Below are positions 29,422 through 38,593 of a DNA stretch of 64,000 nucleotides, in pieces. Under the pieces are notes generated by a model. The model saw only the letters and a list, made by a program, of their open reading frames with translations, searched no databases and was not told the origin of the DNA. Both the position numbers and the translations under genes were made by a program. The stretch's first letter is position 1. Each line of letters starts with the position of its first letter. The stretch spans positions 1 through 64,000 of the forward strand of contig JARGFU010000019.1 in NCBI GenBank assembly GCA_029210625.1, given 5' to 3'. The stretch is from Deltaproteobacteria bacterium (GTDB lineage: Bacteria > Myxococcota > Myxococcia > SLRQ01).

Positions 29422-30489
29422 ATGTCCGAGTTCGCCGAGAAGCTCAAGAGCTACCTGCCGGGGGGCGGCACCGGCCGACGGGGCCGGAGCGCCGGTCTGC
29501 TGGTGCTCATCGCGATCACCACCGTGCTCTTCTACCGGGCCTGCACCCAGTACGTGCCGCCCCACCAGTTCGCGGTGAAGGAGTCGAAGTACTTCGGCGG
29601 CATCCAGGAGGGCGTCTACGAGGGCGGCCAGCTCTACTTCCAGGGCTTCGGCGTGACCTACCACCGCTTCCCCAAGACCTGGCAGGTCCTCGACTTCAAC
29701 AACAACGAGTACGAGAAGATGCTGGAGGACGAGCTCGAGGGCTACAACAACGAGGGCGCTCTGGTGATCCCCTCCTCCGAGGGCTTCCGGAACTCCTTCG
29801 AGATGACGGTCATCTACCGGATCAAGGATCCGAGCATCGTCATCGACAAGGAGCGCGGCGTGGGCATGGGGCGCCTCTACGAGAAGCACGTGCGCACCAA
29901 GACGGCGCCGGCCCTCAAGGAGGCCTTCGGCCGCCTGCAGGCGCAGGAGCTCTACGACGTGGACAAGCGCCACCCGCCCACGATCGAGGCGAAGAAGCTG
30001 CTGAACCACGAGCTCAACCCGGTGGGCATCGAGGTCGGCGAGGTGCTGGTACGCCGCTTCCGCTACATCCCCTCCTACGAGGAGAAGATCTCGGCCAAGG
30101 TGCTGCAGCGCAAGCTGCAGATCGCCAACGAGGAGCAGGCCAAGGCCGCCACCGAGGCCGCCCTGGTCCGCAAGATCAACGCCGAGGGACAGGCCAAGGT
30201 GACCATCGAGGTGCAGCGCGCCGACAAGGAGCGCCGGATCATCCTCTCGGAGGCCGAGCTCTATCAGCGGCAGAAGGACGCCGAGGGCCGCCTCCTGGTC
30301 GAGCAGGCCGAGGCCGCGGGCCAGGAGATGGTGAACAAGGCCTACGAGGGCGCGGGCTCGAACCGCATCGTCGGCATCGAGATGGCCAAGAAGGCGTCGG
30401 CCATCAAGAAGGTCTACATGACCGCCTGCGAAGACGGCGGCATCAACCCCATGGACCTCGGCAGCATGGTCCAGAAGATCGCGCAGTGA
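29422..30489 (+). CDS. SPFH (band 7) protein with N-terminal membrane anchor
   Basis: A 355-residue SPFH protein: a basic N-terminus (GRRGRS), one membrane helix (LLVLIAITTVLFYRA), then the SPFH domain (beginning YVPPHQFAVKESKYFGG) and a long charged coiled coil (IANEEQAKAATEAALVRKINAEGQ region) ending hydrophobic. This is the HflK/HflC plan, with the SPFH domain outside the inner membrane. SPFH proteins form large cages around membrane proteins and proteases such as FtsH. Here it is followed 11 bases later by a second SPFH gene encoding a lipoprotein, so a two-component cage is likely. No FtsH gene is nearby. Confidence 0.85.
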   Translation: MSEFAEKLKSYLPGGGTGRRGRSAGLLVLIAITTVLFYRACTQYVPPHQFAVKESKYFGGIQEGVYEGGQLYFQGFGVTYHRFPKTWQVLDFNNNEYEKMLEDELEGYNNEGALVIPSSEGFRNSFEMTVIYRIKDPSIVIDKERGVGMGRLYEKHVRTKTAPALKEAFGRLQAQELYDVDKRHPPTIEAKKLLNHELNPVGIEVGEVLVRRFRYIPSYEEKISAKVLQRKLQIANEEQAKAATEAALVRKINAEGQAKVTIEVQRADKERRIILSEAELYQRQKDAEGRLLVEQAEAAGQEMVNKAYEGAGSNRIVGIEMAKKASAIKKVYMTACEDGGINPMDLGSMVQKIAQ

Positions 30490-30500
30490 GGAGGACGCAC

Positions 30501-31526
30501 ATGAACACTCGCAAGCTCGTTCTCTTCTCCACCTTCCTCACCCTGCTCGGAAGCGCCGGCTGCGTGCCGCGCTCCACCGACGCCAACGAGGTCGGCGTTC
30601 GCTTCTGCAAGATCTTCTGCGGCGAGGAGCGCGCGGAGATCATCGAGCCGGGCCGGACCATCTTCATGGTCCCGGTGATCAACGACTGGTACACGCTCGA
30701 CATCTCGATGCAGGACTTCTACATGACCCGCGACCCGGAGAGCGGGGATCGCCGGCGGCGAGACGACCTGCTCTTCAAGACCCGCGAGGGCAACAACATC
30801 TCCCAGGACGTGGTGATGACCTGGAAGCTCGACTTCCGGCAGGCCGAGCGGATCATCGAGGAGGTCGGCCCTGACATCGAGCACATCAAGGAGAAGTACG
30901 TCCGGCCCATCGCCCGAAGCGTCATCCGGGACCACTTCTCGAAGCTCAACTCGGACGAGTACTACGAGGGCCAGCGGCGCTTCGAGGAGGCCAAGAACGC
31001 CACCATCGCCCTGCGCGAGAACTTCGCCCCGTACGGCATCATCATCGACCAGGTGAACCCCCGCGCCTACCAGTTCGAGGACCCGAACTACCAGGAGGCG
31101 ATCAACGCCGCGAAGGAGGCGGGGCAGGACCTCGAGAAGTACCTCCTCGAGAAGGACTCGCAGGTCGAGTTCTGGAAGAAGGAGCTCGAGAAGCAGATCG
31201 GCGCCTCGAACCAGACCATCGCCGAGGCCGGCGGCGCCTCCGGCTCGATCCGCCACGCGGCGGACGCCGCCCTCGAGGAGCGGAAGAACGAGGCCAACGC
31301 CATCCTCGCGGAGAAGGAGGCCGAGGCGAAGGCCATCCGGAAGCTCAACGAGGCGATGATGAGCCGGGGCGGTGAGACCGCGGTGAAGATGGAGTACGCC
31401 CGGCACTTCAACCCGGACCAGATCACCGTGCTGCCCTGCGCCCAGGGCTCGGGCGGGGTCACGGTGCAGCGCCTGGACATCAACGATCTCATCGCCGCCG
31501 AGACGGCGAAGGCGGCCACCCGATGA
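30501..31526 (+). CDS. SPFH-domain lipoprotein
   Basis: A 341-residue protein whose signal ends LLGSAGC, giving a lipid-anchored Cys21 with Val at +2, which points to the outer membrane under the E. coli Lol rule. The SPFH domain starts ANEVGVRFCKIFCGE; then comes VSPFH-like VMTWKLDFRQAERI and a charged coiled coil (EERKNEANAILAEKEAEAKA). SPFH proteins usually carry a membrane helix, so a lipoprotein version is unusual. It is coupled to the upstream SPFH gene and overlaps the next lipoprotein gene by 4 bases (ATGA). The ATG at 30501 has a GAGGAGG ribosome site. Together with 29422-30489 it could form a cage across the periplasm; this is inference. Confidence 0.82.
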   Translation: MNTRKLVLFSTFLTLLGSAGCVPRSTDANEVGVRFCKIFCGEERAEIIEPGRTIFMVPVINDWYTLDISMQDFYMTRDPESGDRRRRDDLLFKTREGNNISQDVVMTWKLDFRQAERIIEEVGPDIEHIKEKYVRPIARSVIRDHFSKLNSDEYYEGQRRFEEAKNATIALRENFAPYGIIIDQVNPRAYQFEDPNYQEAINAAKEAGQDLEKYLLEKDSQVEFWKKELEKQIGASNQTIAEAGGASGSIRHAADAALEERKNEANAILAEKEAEAKAIRKLNEAMMSRGGETAVKMEYARHFNPDQITVLPCAQGSGGVTVQRLDINDLIAAETAKAATR

Positions 31527-32158
31527 CGCCCAGGCTCACCCTCGCAAGCGGCGCGCTGATCCTGGCCCTCCTGGCCGGCGGCTGCGCCCACTACGTCGTG
31601 GTGGAGGACCCGCCGGCGGTGAACCTGCGGGAGTTCACGACGATCGGGGTGGTGCAGTTCGCCTGCGAGAAGGAGCCCCTGGCCCAGAACGTCACCCAGC
31701 GCTTCATCGCGACCATGCAGAACGCCCAGCCCGGGGTGCGCGTCCAGCGGCTGGGCCCCGCCGCCGACGTGCTCGCCACCGTCGGCGGGACGAGCTTCGA
31801 CGCCGCCACCCTGCAGAAGATCGGCGCCCACTGGAAGGTGGACGCCATCATCGTCGGGGAGCTGAAGGTCTCGAAGCCCCGGCCGCAGGTCCGGGTGGGC
31901 GTGAACCTCGACTCGCTCTCCGCCGACATGAACGTGGACGGTGATCTGACCGCCTCCCTCCACCCCGCGGCCGACGGCTCCCTGCTCTGGACGAACGGAG
32001 CCCACGGGACCTGGACCCTCGGCGGCGCGGGCGTGGGCAACGGGCTGCGGGTCGGCGTCAGTGACCCCGTGCAGCGCTACCACCAGATGCTCGGCGAGCT
32101 GGTGGAGGTCACCACCCGGGAGTTCCGGACGACCTGGAGACGCCAGCGGGTCGACTGA
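31523..32158 (+). CDS. Small lipoprotein in the SPFH operon, unknown function
   Basis: A 211-residue lipoprotein (LLAGGC, Cys21; Ala at +2). The body has alternating short strands and helices, including DAIIVGELKVSKPRPQ and a segment near the end (GELVEVTTREFRTTW). The fold is compatible with a TolB-N/CsgG-like periplasmic module, but no motif is decisive. Its start overlaps the stop of the SPFH lipoprotein (ATGA), so the two are translationally coupled, arguing for a shared complex. Function unknown. Confidence 0.72.
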   Translation: MTPRLTLASGALILALLAGGCAHYVVVEDPPAVNLREFTTIGVVQFACEKEPLAQNVTQRFIATMQNAQPGVRVQRLGPAADVLATVGGTSFDAATLQKIGAHWKVDAIIVGELKVSKPRPQVRVGVNLDSLSADMNVDGDLTASLHPAADGSLLWTNGAHGTWTLGGAGVGNGLRVGVSDPVQRYHQMLGELVEVTTREFRTTWRRQRVD

Positions 32159-32178
32159 GTCCCCGAGTCGGAGACGCC

Positions 32179-33639
<1,461 letters not shown>

Positions 33640-33650
33640 GCTCGCCCACG

Positions 33651-34202
33651 ATGGCCCTCACCTCGACCCTGCTCCGCCTCACCCTCGAGCTCTCCGACGT
33701 CGACCGGGGGGCCTACGAGACCCTCGAGCTGCGGATCGCCCAGCACCCCAGCGAGGAGCCCGAGCGCGTCGTGCTGCGCCTCCTGGCCCGGGCGCTGCTC
33801 CACGAGGAGGGGCTCGCCTTCGGGCGCGGCCTCTCCACCACCGACGAGCCCGCCCTCTGGCTCCACGACCCCACCGGCGAGGTGACGCTCTGGGTCGAGG
33901 TCGGCAAGCCCTCGGCCGAGCGCCTGCACCGGGCCAGCAAGCACGCCCCGCGGGTGGCGGTGCTGACCGATCGCGACCGCGCGCTCCTGCGTGACACCTG
34001 GGGCGGAGTGGCGATCCACCGCGCCGAGGCCCTCGAGCTCCTCCTCGTCGCCCCGGACTTCGTCCAGCAGGTGGCCGGGCGGCTCGTCCGCTCCAACACC
34101 TGGACCTTGACCGTGGTGGAGGGCGTCCTCACCCTGATCGACGGCGACGAGGTGCTCACCGGCGCCCTCGAGCGCACGACCCTCGCCCGCCTGCTCGCCT
34201 AG
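33651..34202 (+). CDS. yaeQ: YaeQ family protein
   Basis: A 183-residue protein that aligns by eye along its whole length with E. coli YaeQ: the opening MALTSTLLRLTLELSDVDRG, then the RIAQHPSEEPERVVLRLLA and GRGLSTTDEPALWL blocks, and the Glu in LWVEVGKPS. YaeQ has a PD-(D/E)xK-like fold of unclear role in RNA polymerase or transcription; length is normal for the family. It follows the hybrid kinase by 11 bases. Its stop codon abuts the stop of the convergent response regulator with no intergenic base. Confidence 0.9.
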   Translation: MALTSTLLRLTLELSDVDRGAYETLELRIAQHPSEEPERVVLRLLARALLHEEGLAFGRGLSTTDEPALWLHDPTGEVTLWVEVGKPSAERLHRASKHAPRVAVLTDRDRALLRDTWGGVAIHRAEALELLLVAPDFVQQVAGRLVRSNTWTLTVVEGVLTLIDGDEVLTGALERTTLARLLA

Positions 34203-35027
34203 CTAGGGCAGGAGCTCGTCCAGGGTGAAGGTCAGGGGCTGGGCGTAGTCCGAGCCCCGGGAGAGGAAGATCGACTGGACCCCGCTGCTCCCGGGGAGCA
34301 CCGCCAGGGCGTCGGCGATCTGGGCCCGGAGGGACTCCCGGACCTGCTCCTCCGTGGCGATGCCCCACTCGACGAGGGTCTCCCCGACGTTCTTGCGGGT
34401 CTTCCGGCACTCGTCGACCACCTCGACGATGGCCTCCTTCTCGATCCCGAAGTGCTCGCTCAGGTGGCGGGTGAAGGCGTACTTGGAGGCGGAGCTGGTC
34501 GCCCAGGCGACCCGCCCCTCCTGGAGGTGGACGTGGACCTCCCACTCGGCCGCGGTCGCGATGAACTCCCCGTCGGCGCCCAGCTCGGCCCACTCCCGCA
34601 GGCGGGCCACGGGATCCTCGGAGGGCTCGGGCTCGACCCGGTTCTTCTGGCGCTCGGCCAGCGCCCGCTCGATGGCCTCCTGGAGGGGCTCGATGCCCTC
34701 GTCCTTGATGACGTAGTCGAAGGCCCCCTCCCGGAGCGCCTGGCGGACCATCTGCATCTCGGTGTTGGAGGAGAGCATGATCACCGGGCACTCGGGGGCC
34801 CGCTTGAGCACGTTGGCCAGCACGTCGGTGCCCGAGAGCTCGGGCATGTTGATGTCCGTGATCAGCACGTCGAAGCCCGGCGGCCGGTCGTGGAGCATAT
34901 CGAAGAAGATCTCCAGGCCCCGGGCCCCGCTCTCGGCGCCCACGACCTCGTGGCCGAGATCCTCGAGGTCGCCGAGGACCATCTCCCGGGCGATCTCGGA
35001 GTCGTCGATGAGCAGGATGCGAGCCAA
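34203..35027 (-). CDS. Response regulator with C-terminal DUF4388/PATAN-like region
   Basis: A 274-residue protein. The N-terminal receiver has DDS, the acceptor Asp58 (DVLITDINMPEL), Ser84 (IMLSSNTEM) and a Lys in VIKDEG. After a short linker (about 130-150), a C-terminal region (starting ARLREWAELGADGEFI, with VHVHLQEGRVAWATS) resembles the DUF4388/PATAN fold common in deltaproteobacterial regulators; such domains mediate protein contacts rather than DNA binding. No HTH is seen. It probably takes phosphate from an orphan or hybrid kinase. Convergent with YaeQ; next upstream is the divergent DUF5690-like gene. Confidence 0.83.
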   Translation of the reverse strand: MARILLIDDSEIAREMVLGDLEDLGHEVVGAESGARGLEIFFDMLHDRPPGFDVLITDINMPELSGTDVLANVLKRAPECPVIMLSSNTEMQMVRQALREGAFDYVIKDEGIEPLQEAIERALAERQKNRVEPEPSEDPVARLREWAELGADGEFIATAAEWEVHVHLQEGRVAWATSSASKYAFTRHLSEHFGIEKEAIVEVVDECRKTRKNVGETLVEWGIATEEQVRESLRAQIADALAVLPGSSGVQSIFLSRGSDYAQPLTFTLDELLP

Positions 35028-35137
35028 GCGGCCCTCCGGCAGGAAGTCGGATCAGGTGCTTCGAGGGGGAACATAGCACTGGCGGGCCGGTATTCCAGCG
35101 AGGCGGGCCTGGCCATCCGCCCCCGCCCCGGGTAACC

Positions 35138-36466
35138 GTGTCGCTCCGGATGGAAGCAAGGGGAGCGAGTGGGGGCGGGGAGCCCGCCGGGGGCCTCCCG
35201 GCCTGGCTGGCGCGGCGCTCGACGCCCGCGTTCTCGGCCTACGCGATCTTCGCGGCCTTCACCGCGTACTTCTGCATGTACGCCTTCCGGAAGCCCTTCT
35301 CGGTGGCCACCTTCGAGGGGGAGACCTTCGGCCCCCTCTCCCTGAAGATCGCCCTGGTCATCTCCCAGGTCGTCGGCTACGCCCTCTCCAAGTTCATCTC
35401 GATCAAGCTGGTCTCCGAGATCCCGGCCCGCCGCCGGGCCCTGGCCCTGATCGTCCTGATCGGCCTGGCCGAGGGCGCCCTCCTCCTCTTCGCCCTCCTG
35501 CCCCCGGGGGGAAAGATCGTCGCGATCTTCCTCAACGGCCTCCCGCTGGGCGCCGTCTGGGGTCTGGTCTTCGGCTTCCTCGAGGGGCGCCGCACCTCGG
35601 AGATCCTCGGCGCCGGGCTCTCGACCTCCTACATCGTCTCGAGCGGAGCGGTGAAGACGGTGGGGAAGTGGCTCCTCCAGGCCGGGGTCTCCGAGTCGGT
35701 GATGCCCGCGCTCACCGGCCTGCTCTTCGCGCCCCTCTTCCTGGGCGCGGTCTGGCTCCTGAAGCAGCTCCCCCCACCCGACGCGGCGGACATCGCCGCC
35801 CGGACGCGCCGGCAGCCGATGCGGGGGCCGGAGCGCTGGGCCTTCTTCCGGGCCCACTGGTTCGGCCTCACGGCGCTGACCGCCCTCTACCTCCTGCTGA
35901 CCGCCTACCGGGACTTCCGGGACAACTTCGCCGCCGAGCTCTGGACGGCCCTGGGCTGGGGGGAGGCGCCCCTGATCTTCACGGCCAGCGAGCTCCCGGT
36001 GGCCCTGGCGGTGATGACCGGCCTGGCGCTGATCTACCGGATCCGGGACAACGCCCGGGCCTTCTTCACCGTCCACGGGATGATGGCCGCCGGGACGATC
36101 CTCCTGGGGCTCTCCACCCTGGCCTTCGATCTGGGCCTGATCGGGGGGGCGGCCTGGATGATCGTCCTGGGGGTGGGGCTCTACCTCGCCTACGTCCCCT
36201 ACGGCTGCGTCCTCTTCGACCGCCTGATCGCGGCCACCGGCGCCGCCGGCACCGCCGTCTTCATGATCTACGTGACCGACGCCTTCGGCTACGTCGGCTC
36301 GATCGGGATCCTCCTGCTGAAGAACCTCACCGCCGCCGAGCTCTCCTGGATCTCCTTCTTCCGCTTCTTCTCCCACGCCACCGCCCTCGTCTGCACCCTG
36401 GCCTTCGCCGCCAGCGCCCTCTATTTCCGTCGCCAGGGCCTGGCGGGAGCCCCCCCCGGACGCTAG
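35138..36466 (+). CDS. Polytopic membrane protein of the DUF5690 (MFS-like) type
   Basis: A 442-residue protein with about 11-12 predicted helices. The first helix region (AYAIFAAFTAYFCMYAFRKPF) fits the DUF5690 family, an MFS-like group seen mostly in Bacteroidetes and some deltaproteobacteria. A hydrophilic loop near residue 225 contains RQPMRGPERWAFFRAHW. Substrate unknown. The GTG at 35138 is used; an ATG at 35150 is the alternative. The next gene (ArsA-type ATPase) starts 53 bases later on the same strand, but co-transcription is unproven. Confidence 0.72.
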   Translation: MSLRMEARGASGGGEPAGGLPAWLARRSTPAFSAYAIFAAFTAYFCMYAFRKPFSVATFEGETFGPLSLKIALVISQVVGYALSKFISIKLVSEIPARRRALALIVLIGLAEGALLLFALLPPGGKIVAIFLNGLPLGAVWGLVFGFLEGRRTSEILGAGLSTSYIVSSGAVKTVGKWLLQAGVSESVMPALTGLLFAPLFLGAVWLLKQLPPPDAADIAARTRRQPMRGPERWAFFRAHWFGLTALTALYLLLTAYRDFRDNFAAELWTALGWGEAPLIFTASELPVALAVMTGLALIYRIRDNARAFFTVHGMMAAGTILLGLSTLAFDLGLIGGAAWMIVLGVGLYLAYVPYGCVLFDRLIAATGAAGTAVFMIYVTDAFGYVGSIGILLLKNLTAAELSWISFFRFFSHATALVCTLAFAASALYFRRQGLAGAPPGR

Positions 36467-36519
36467 AGCCTTCGAGGGCCAGATGTGGTCTACACTGGCC
36501 GACCGATGGGGATTCACGC

Positions 36520-37449
36520 GTGATCGAGCACATCGACCGGGACAAGCGCATCGTCCTGATCACGGGCAAGGGCGGCGTCGGCAAGACGACGGTGGCGGCC
36601 TCCATCGTGCGCGCGCTGGCGGCCGGTCGCCGGGTGCTGGGCTGCGAGATCGGCGATCCCGAGGGCGGCCCCACCGCCCTCGGCCGCCTCTTCGGCAAGA
36701 GCGTGCTGACCCCGACGCCCGAGCCGGTCGCCGAGAACCTCTCCCTCTGCCACCTCTGGGCGCCCCTGGGGCACGAGCTCTTCCTGCGCTCGATCCTCCC
36801 CTCGAAGCGCCTGATCCGGGCGACCCTGCGCTCCAAGGCGCTGCGGCGCTTCCTCATCGCGGCCCCCTCCTTCCACGAGATGGGCATCTACTACCACCTG
36901 CTGACCCTCCTCGAAGCCCGCCGGCCCGACGGCAAGCCGGTCCACGACACCATCGTGATCGACATGCCGGCCACCGGCCACGCCCTCGCGCTGACCGGGC
37001 TGGTGGACATGCTGCTGCGGATCATCCCCAAGGGGCCGGTGAACAAGGCCCTGCGGCGGGGCGAGGAGATCATCCGCGATCCCTGGCTCTCCACCACCCT
37101 GGTGGTGGCGCTGCCCGAGCGGCTGCCCGTCAGCGAGTCCATCGAGCTGGTCCACGGCCTGCGCGCCACCCGCACCCCGGTGGGCGGCGTGGTGCTCAAC
37201 CGGATGCCGGAGGACCCCCTCACGCCCGAGGAGCGGGCGGCGATCACCCCGATCCTCCAGAACGGCCTGGCCCGCCCGATGCTGGGCACCCGCCGCCTCC
37301 TCCAGATCGAGGAGAGCCAGGCGGCGACGAGCCGGCTGGCAGAGGAGACCAACCTGCCCAGCACCGAGCTCCCGGAGCTCAAGGGCACCGCCTCCGAGAT
37401 CCTCGAGGGGCTCACCACGCTCTGGCTGGCCCGCGGGGTGATCGCGTGA
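36520..37449 (+). CDS. ArsA-family ATPase (first of a tandem pair)
   Basis: A 309-residue P-loop NTPase with the deviant Walker A GKGGVGKT (residues 16-23), the DTIVIDMPATGHALAL switch/Walker B region and conserved ArsA-type helices. ArsA/Get3-like ATPases form dimers around a metal or client protein. Here the arsenite-binding Cys triad of true ArsA is not evident, and no arsenic transporter is nearby, so an arsenic role is unlikely. Comparable paired ArsA-type genes occur in Myxococcota and Actinobacteria. The GTG at 36520 is the only in-frame start near the P-loop. Its stop overlaps the next gene's start. Confidence 0.85.
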   Translation: MIEHIDRDKRIVLITGKGGVGKTTVAASIVRALAAGRRVLGCEIGDPEGGPTALGRLFGKSVLTPTPEPVAENLSLCHLWAPLGHELFLRSILPSKRLIRATLRSKALRRFLIAAPSFHEMGIYYHLLTLLEARRPDGKPVHDTIVIDMPATGHALALTGLVDMLLRIIPKGPVNKALRRGEEIIRDPWLSTTLVVALPERLPVSESIELVHGLRATRTPVGGVVLNRMPEDPLTPEERAAITPILQNGLARPMLGTRRLLQIEESQAATSRLAEETNLPSTELPELKGTASEILEGLTTLWLARGVIA

Positions 37450-38552
37450 CCACGATCGCCGAGCTGATCCAGGAGAAGAAGGTGGTCGTCTGCTGCGGTG
37501 CCGGCGGGGTGGGCAAGACCACCGTCTCGGCCTCGCTCGCCCTGGCGGCCGCCCGTCAGGGGCGCCGGGTCCTGGTCGTGACCATCGACCCCTCCAAGCG
37601 GCTGGCCGAGACCCTCGGGGTGAGCCGCAACCCCCCCGAGCCGGTGCCGGTCTCCCCCGAGGCCCTGCGCGAGGCCGGGGTGGAGCCCCCGGGCCAGATG
37701 CACGCCTGGATGCTCGACCCCAGCCTGGTCACCGAGCGGGTGGTCCGGCGCTTCGCCCCGGACGACGCGACCGCCGAGGAGCTGCTGCGCAACCGGATGT
37801 ACCGGAACATCAGCGGCATCGTCGCCGGGATGCAGGAGTACACCGCCGTCGAGGCCCTCTACGGCTTCGTGAAGGACGACCGCTTCGACCTGATCATCCT
37901 CGACACCCCGCCCTCCCGGAACGCCCTCCACTTCCTCGAGGCGCCGGTGCGCGCCCTGGGCTTCCTCGACGGCCGGATCTTCACCGTCTTCCTCCCGGGA
38001 GAGAAGAACCTCCTCCGCCGGGCCGCCGCCCGCCTGGCCGAGACGGTCCTCGACGCCGCCTTCGGCAAGGAGACCCGCGACGAGCTGCAGATCTTCCTCC
38101 AGGGCATCTCGGTGGTGCTCTCCCAGGTGAAGGGCGACGTGAAGGAGATGCAGTCCTTCTTCCGCACGGACGCCGTCTCCTTCCTCCTGGTGACCTCCCC
38201 CGCCCCCGAGGCGATCGCGGAGGCGCACTACTTCGAGGACAAGGTCTCGCGGGACCTCGACATGCGGGTGGGTGGCTACGTGCTCAACGGCTCCCTCGCC
38301 CACCTCTCCGGGCACGACTTCCCGGCCGCCGAGCTCCTCCCCGAGGGCGCCCCCGAGGCGGCCCACCGGGCCATCGAGAAGCTCAAGACCCTGGCCCGGG
38401 AGGACGCCGAGGCCGCCAAGGCCCACGAGGCCCTCCTGGCCGATCTGGCCTCCCGGGCCCGGGGGGGCATCGCCCGCGCCCTGCCCAGGCTCCCCGAGGC
38501 GGTCTCCGATCTGGGGGCCGTCACCCTCCTCGCCGATGCGCTGGTGATCTGA
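37446..38552 (+). CDS. ArsA-family ATPase (second of a tandem pair)
   Basis: A 368-residue P-loop NTPase with Walker A GAGGVGKT (residues 18-25), switch region DLIILDTPPSRNALHFL and VLVVTIDPSKRL. Similar in plan to the upstream ATPase but longer and more diverged, so a heterodimer is plausible. The GTG at 37446 overlaps the stop of the first gene (GTGA), giving translational coupling. No Cys metal triad is seen. The hybrid kinase gene follows 41 bases later and may share the transcript; a regulatory link is speculative. Confidence 0.85.
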   Translation: MTTIAELIQEKKVVVCCGAGGVGKTTVSASLALAAARQGRRVLVVTIDPSKRLAETLGVSRNPPEPVPVSPEALREAGVEPPGQMHAWMLDPSLVTERVVRRFAPDDATAEELLRNRMYRNISGIVAGMQEYTAVEALYGFVKDDRFDLIILDTPPSRNALHFLEAPVRALGFLDGRIFTVFLPGEKNLLRRAAARLAETVLDAAFGKETRDELQIFLQGISVVLSQVKGDVKEMQSFFRTDAVSFLLVTSPAPEAIAEAHYFEDKVSRDLDMRVGGYVLNGSLAHLSGHDFPAAELLPEGAPEAAHRAIEKLKTLAREDAEAAKAHEALLADLASRARGGIARALPRLPEAVSDLGAVTLLADALVI

Positions 38553-38593
38553 GGGGCGATCCGGCCTACCCTGGGGGAGAAGGGGTTCGCCGG

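Noticed and set aside
36520-38552. Arsenic resistance locus
   Set aside because: The ATPases lack the ArsA Cys triad, and there is no arsB, arsC, arsD or ArsR gene nearby.
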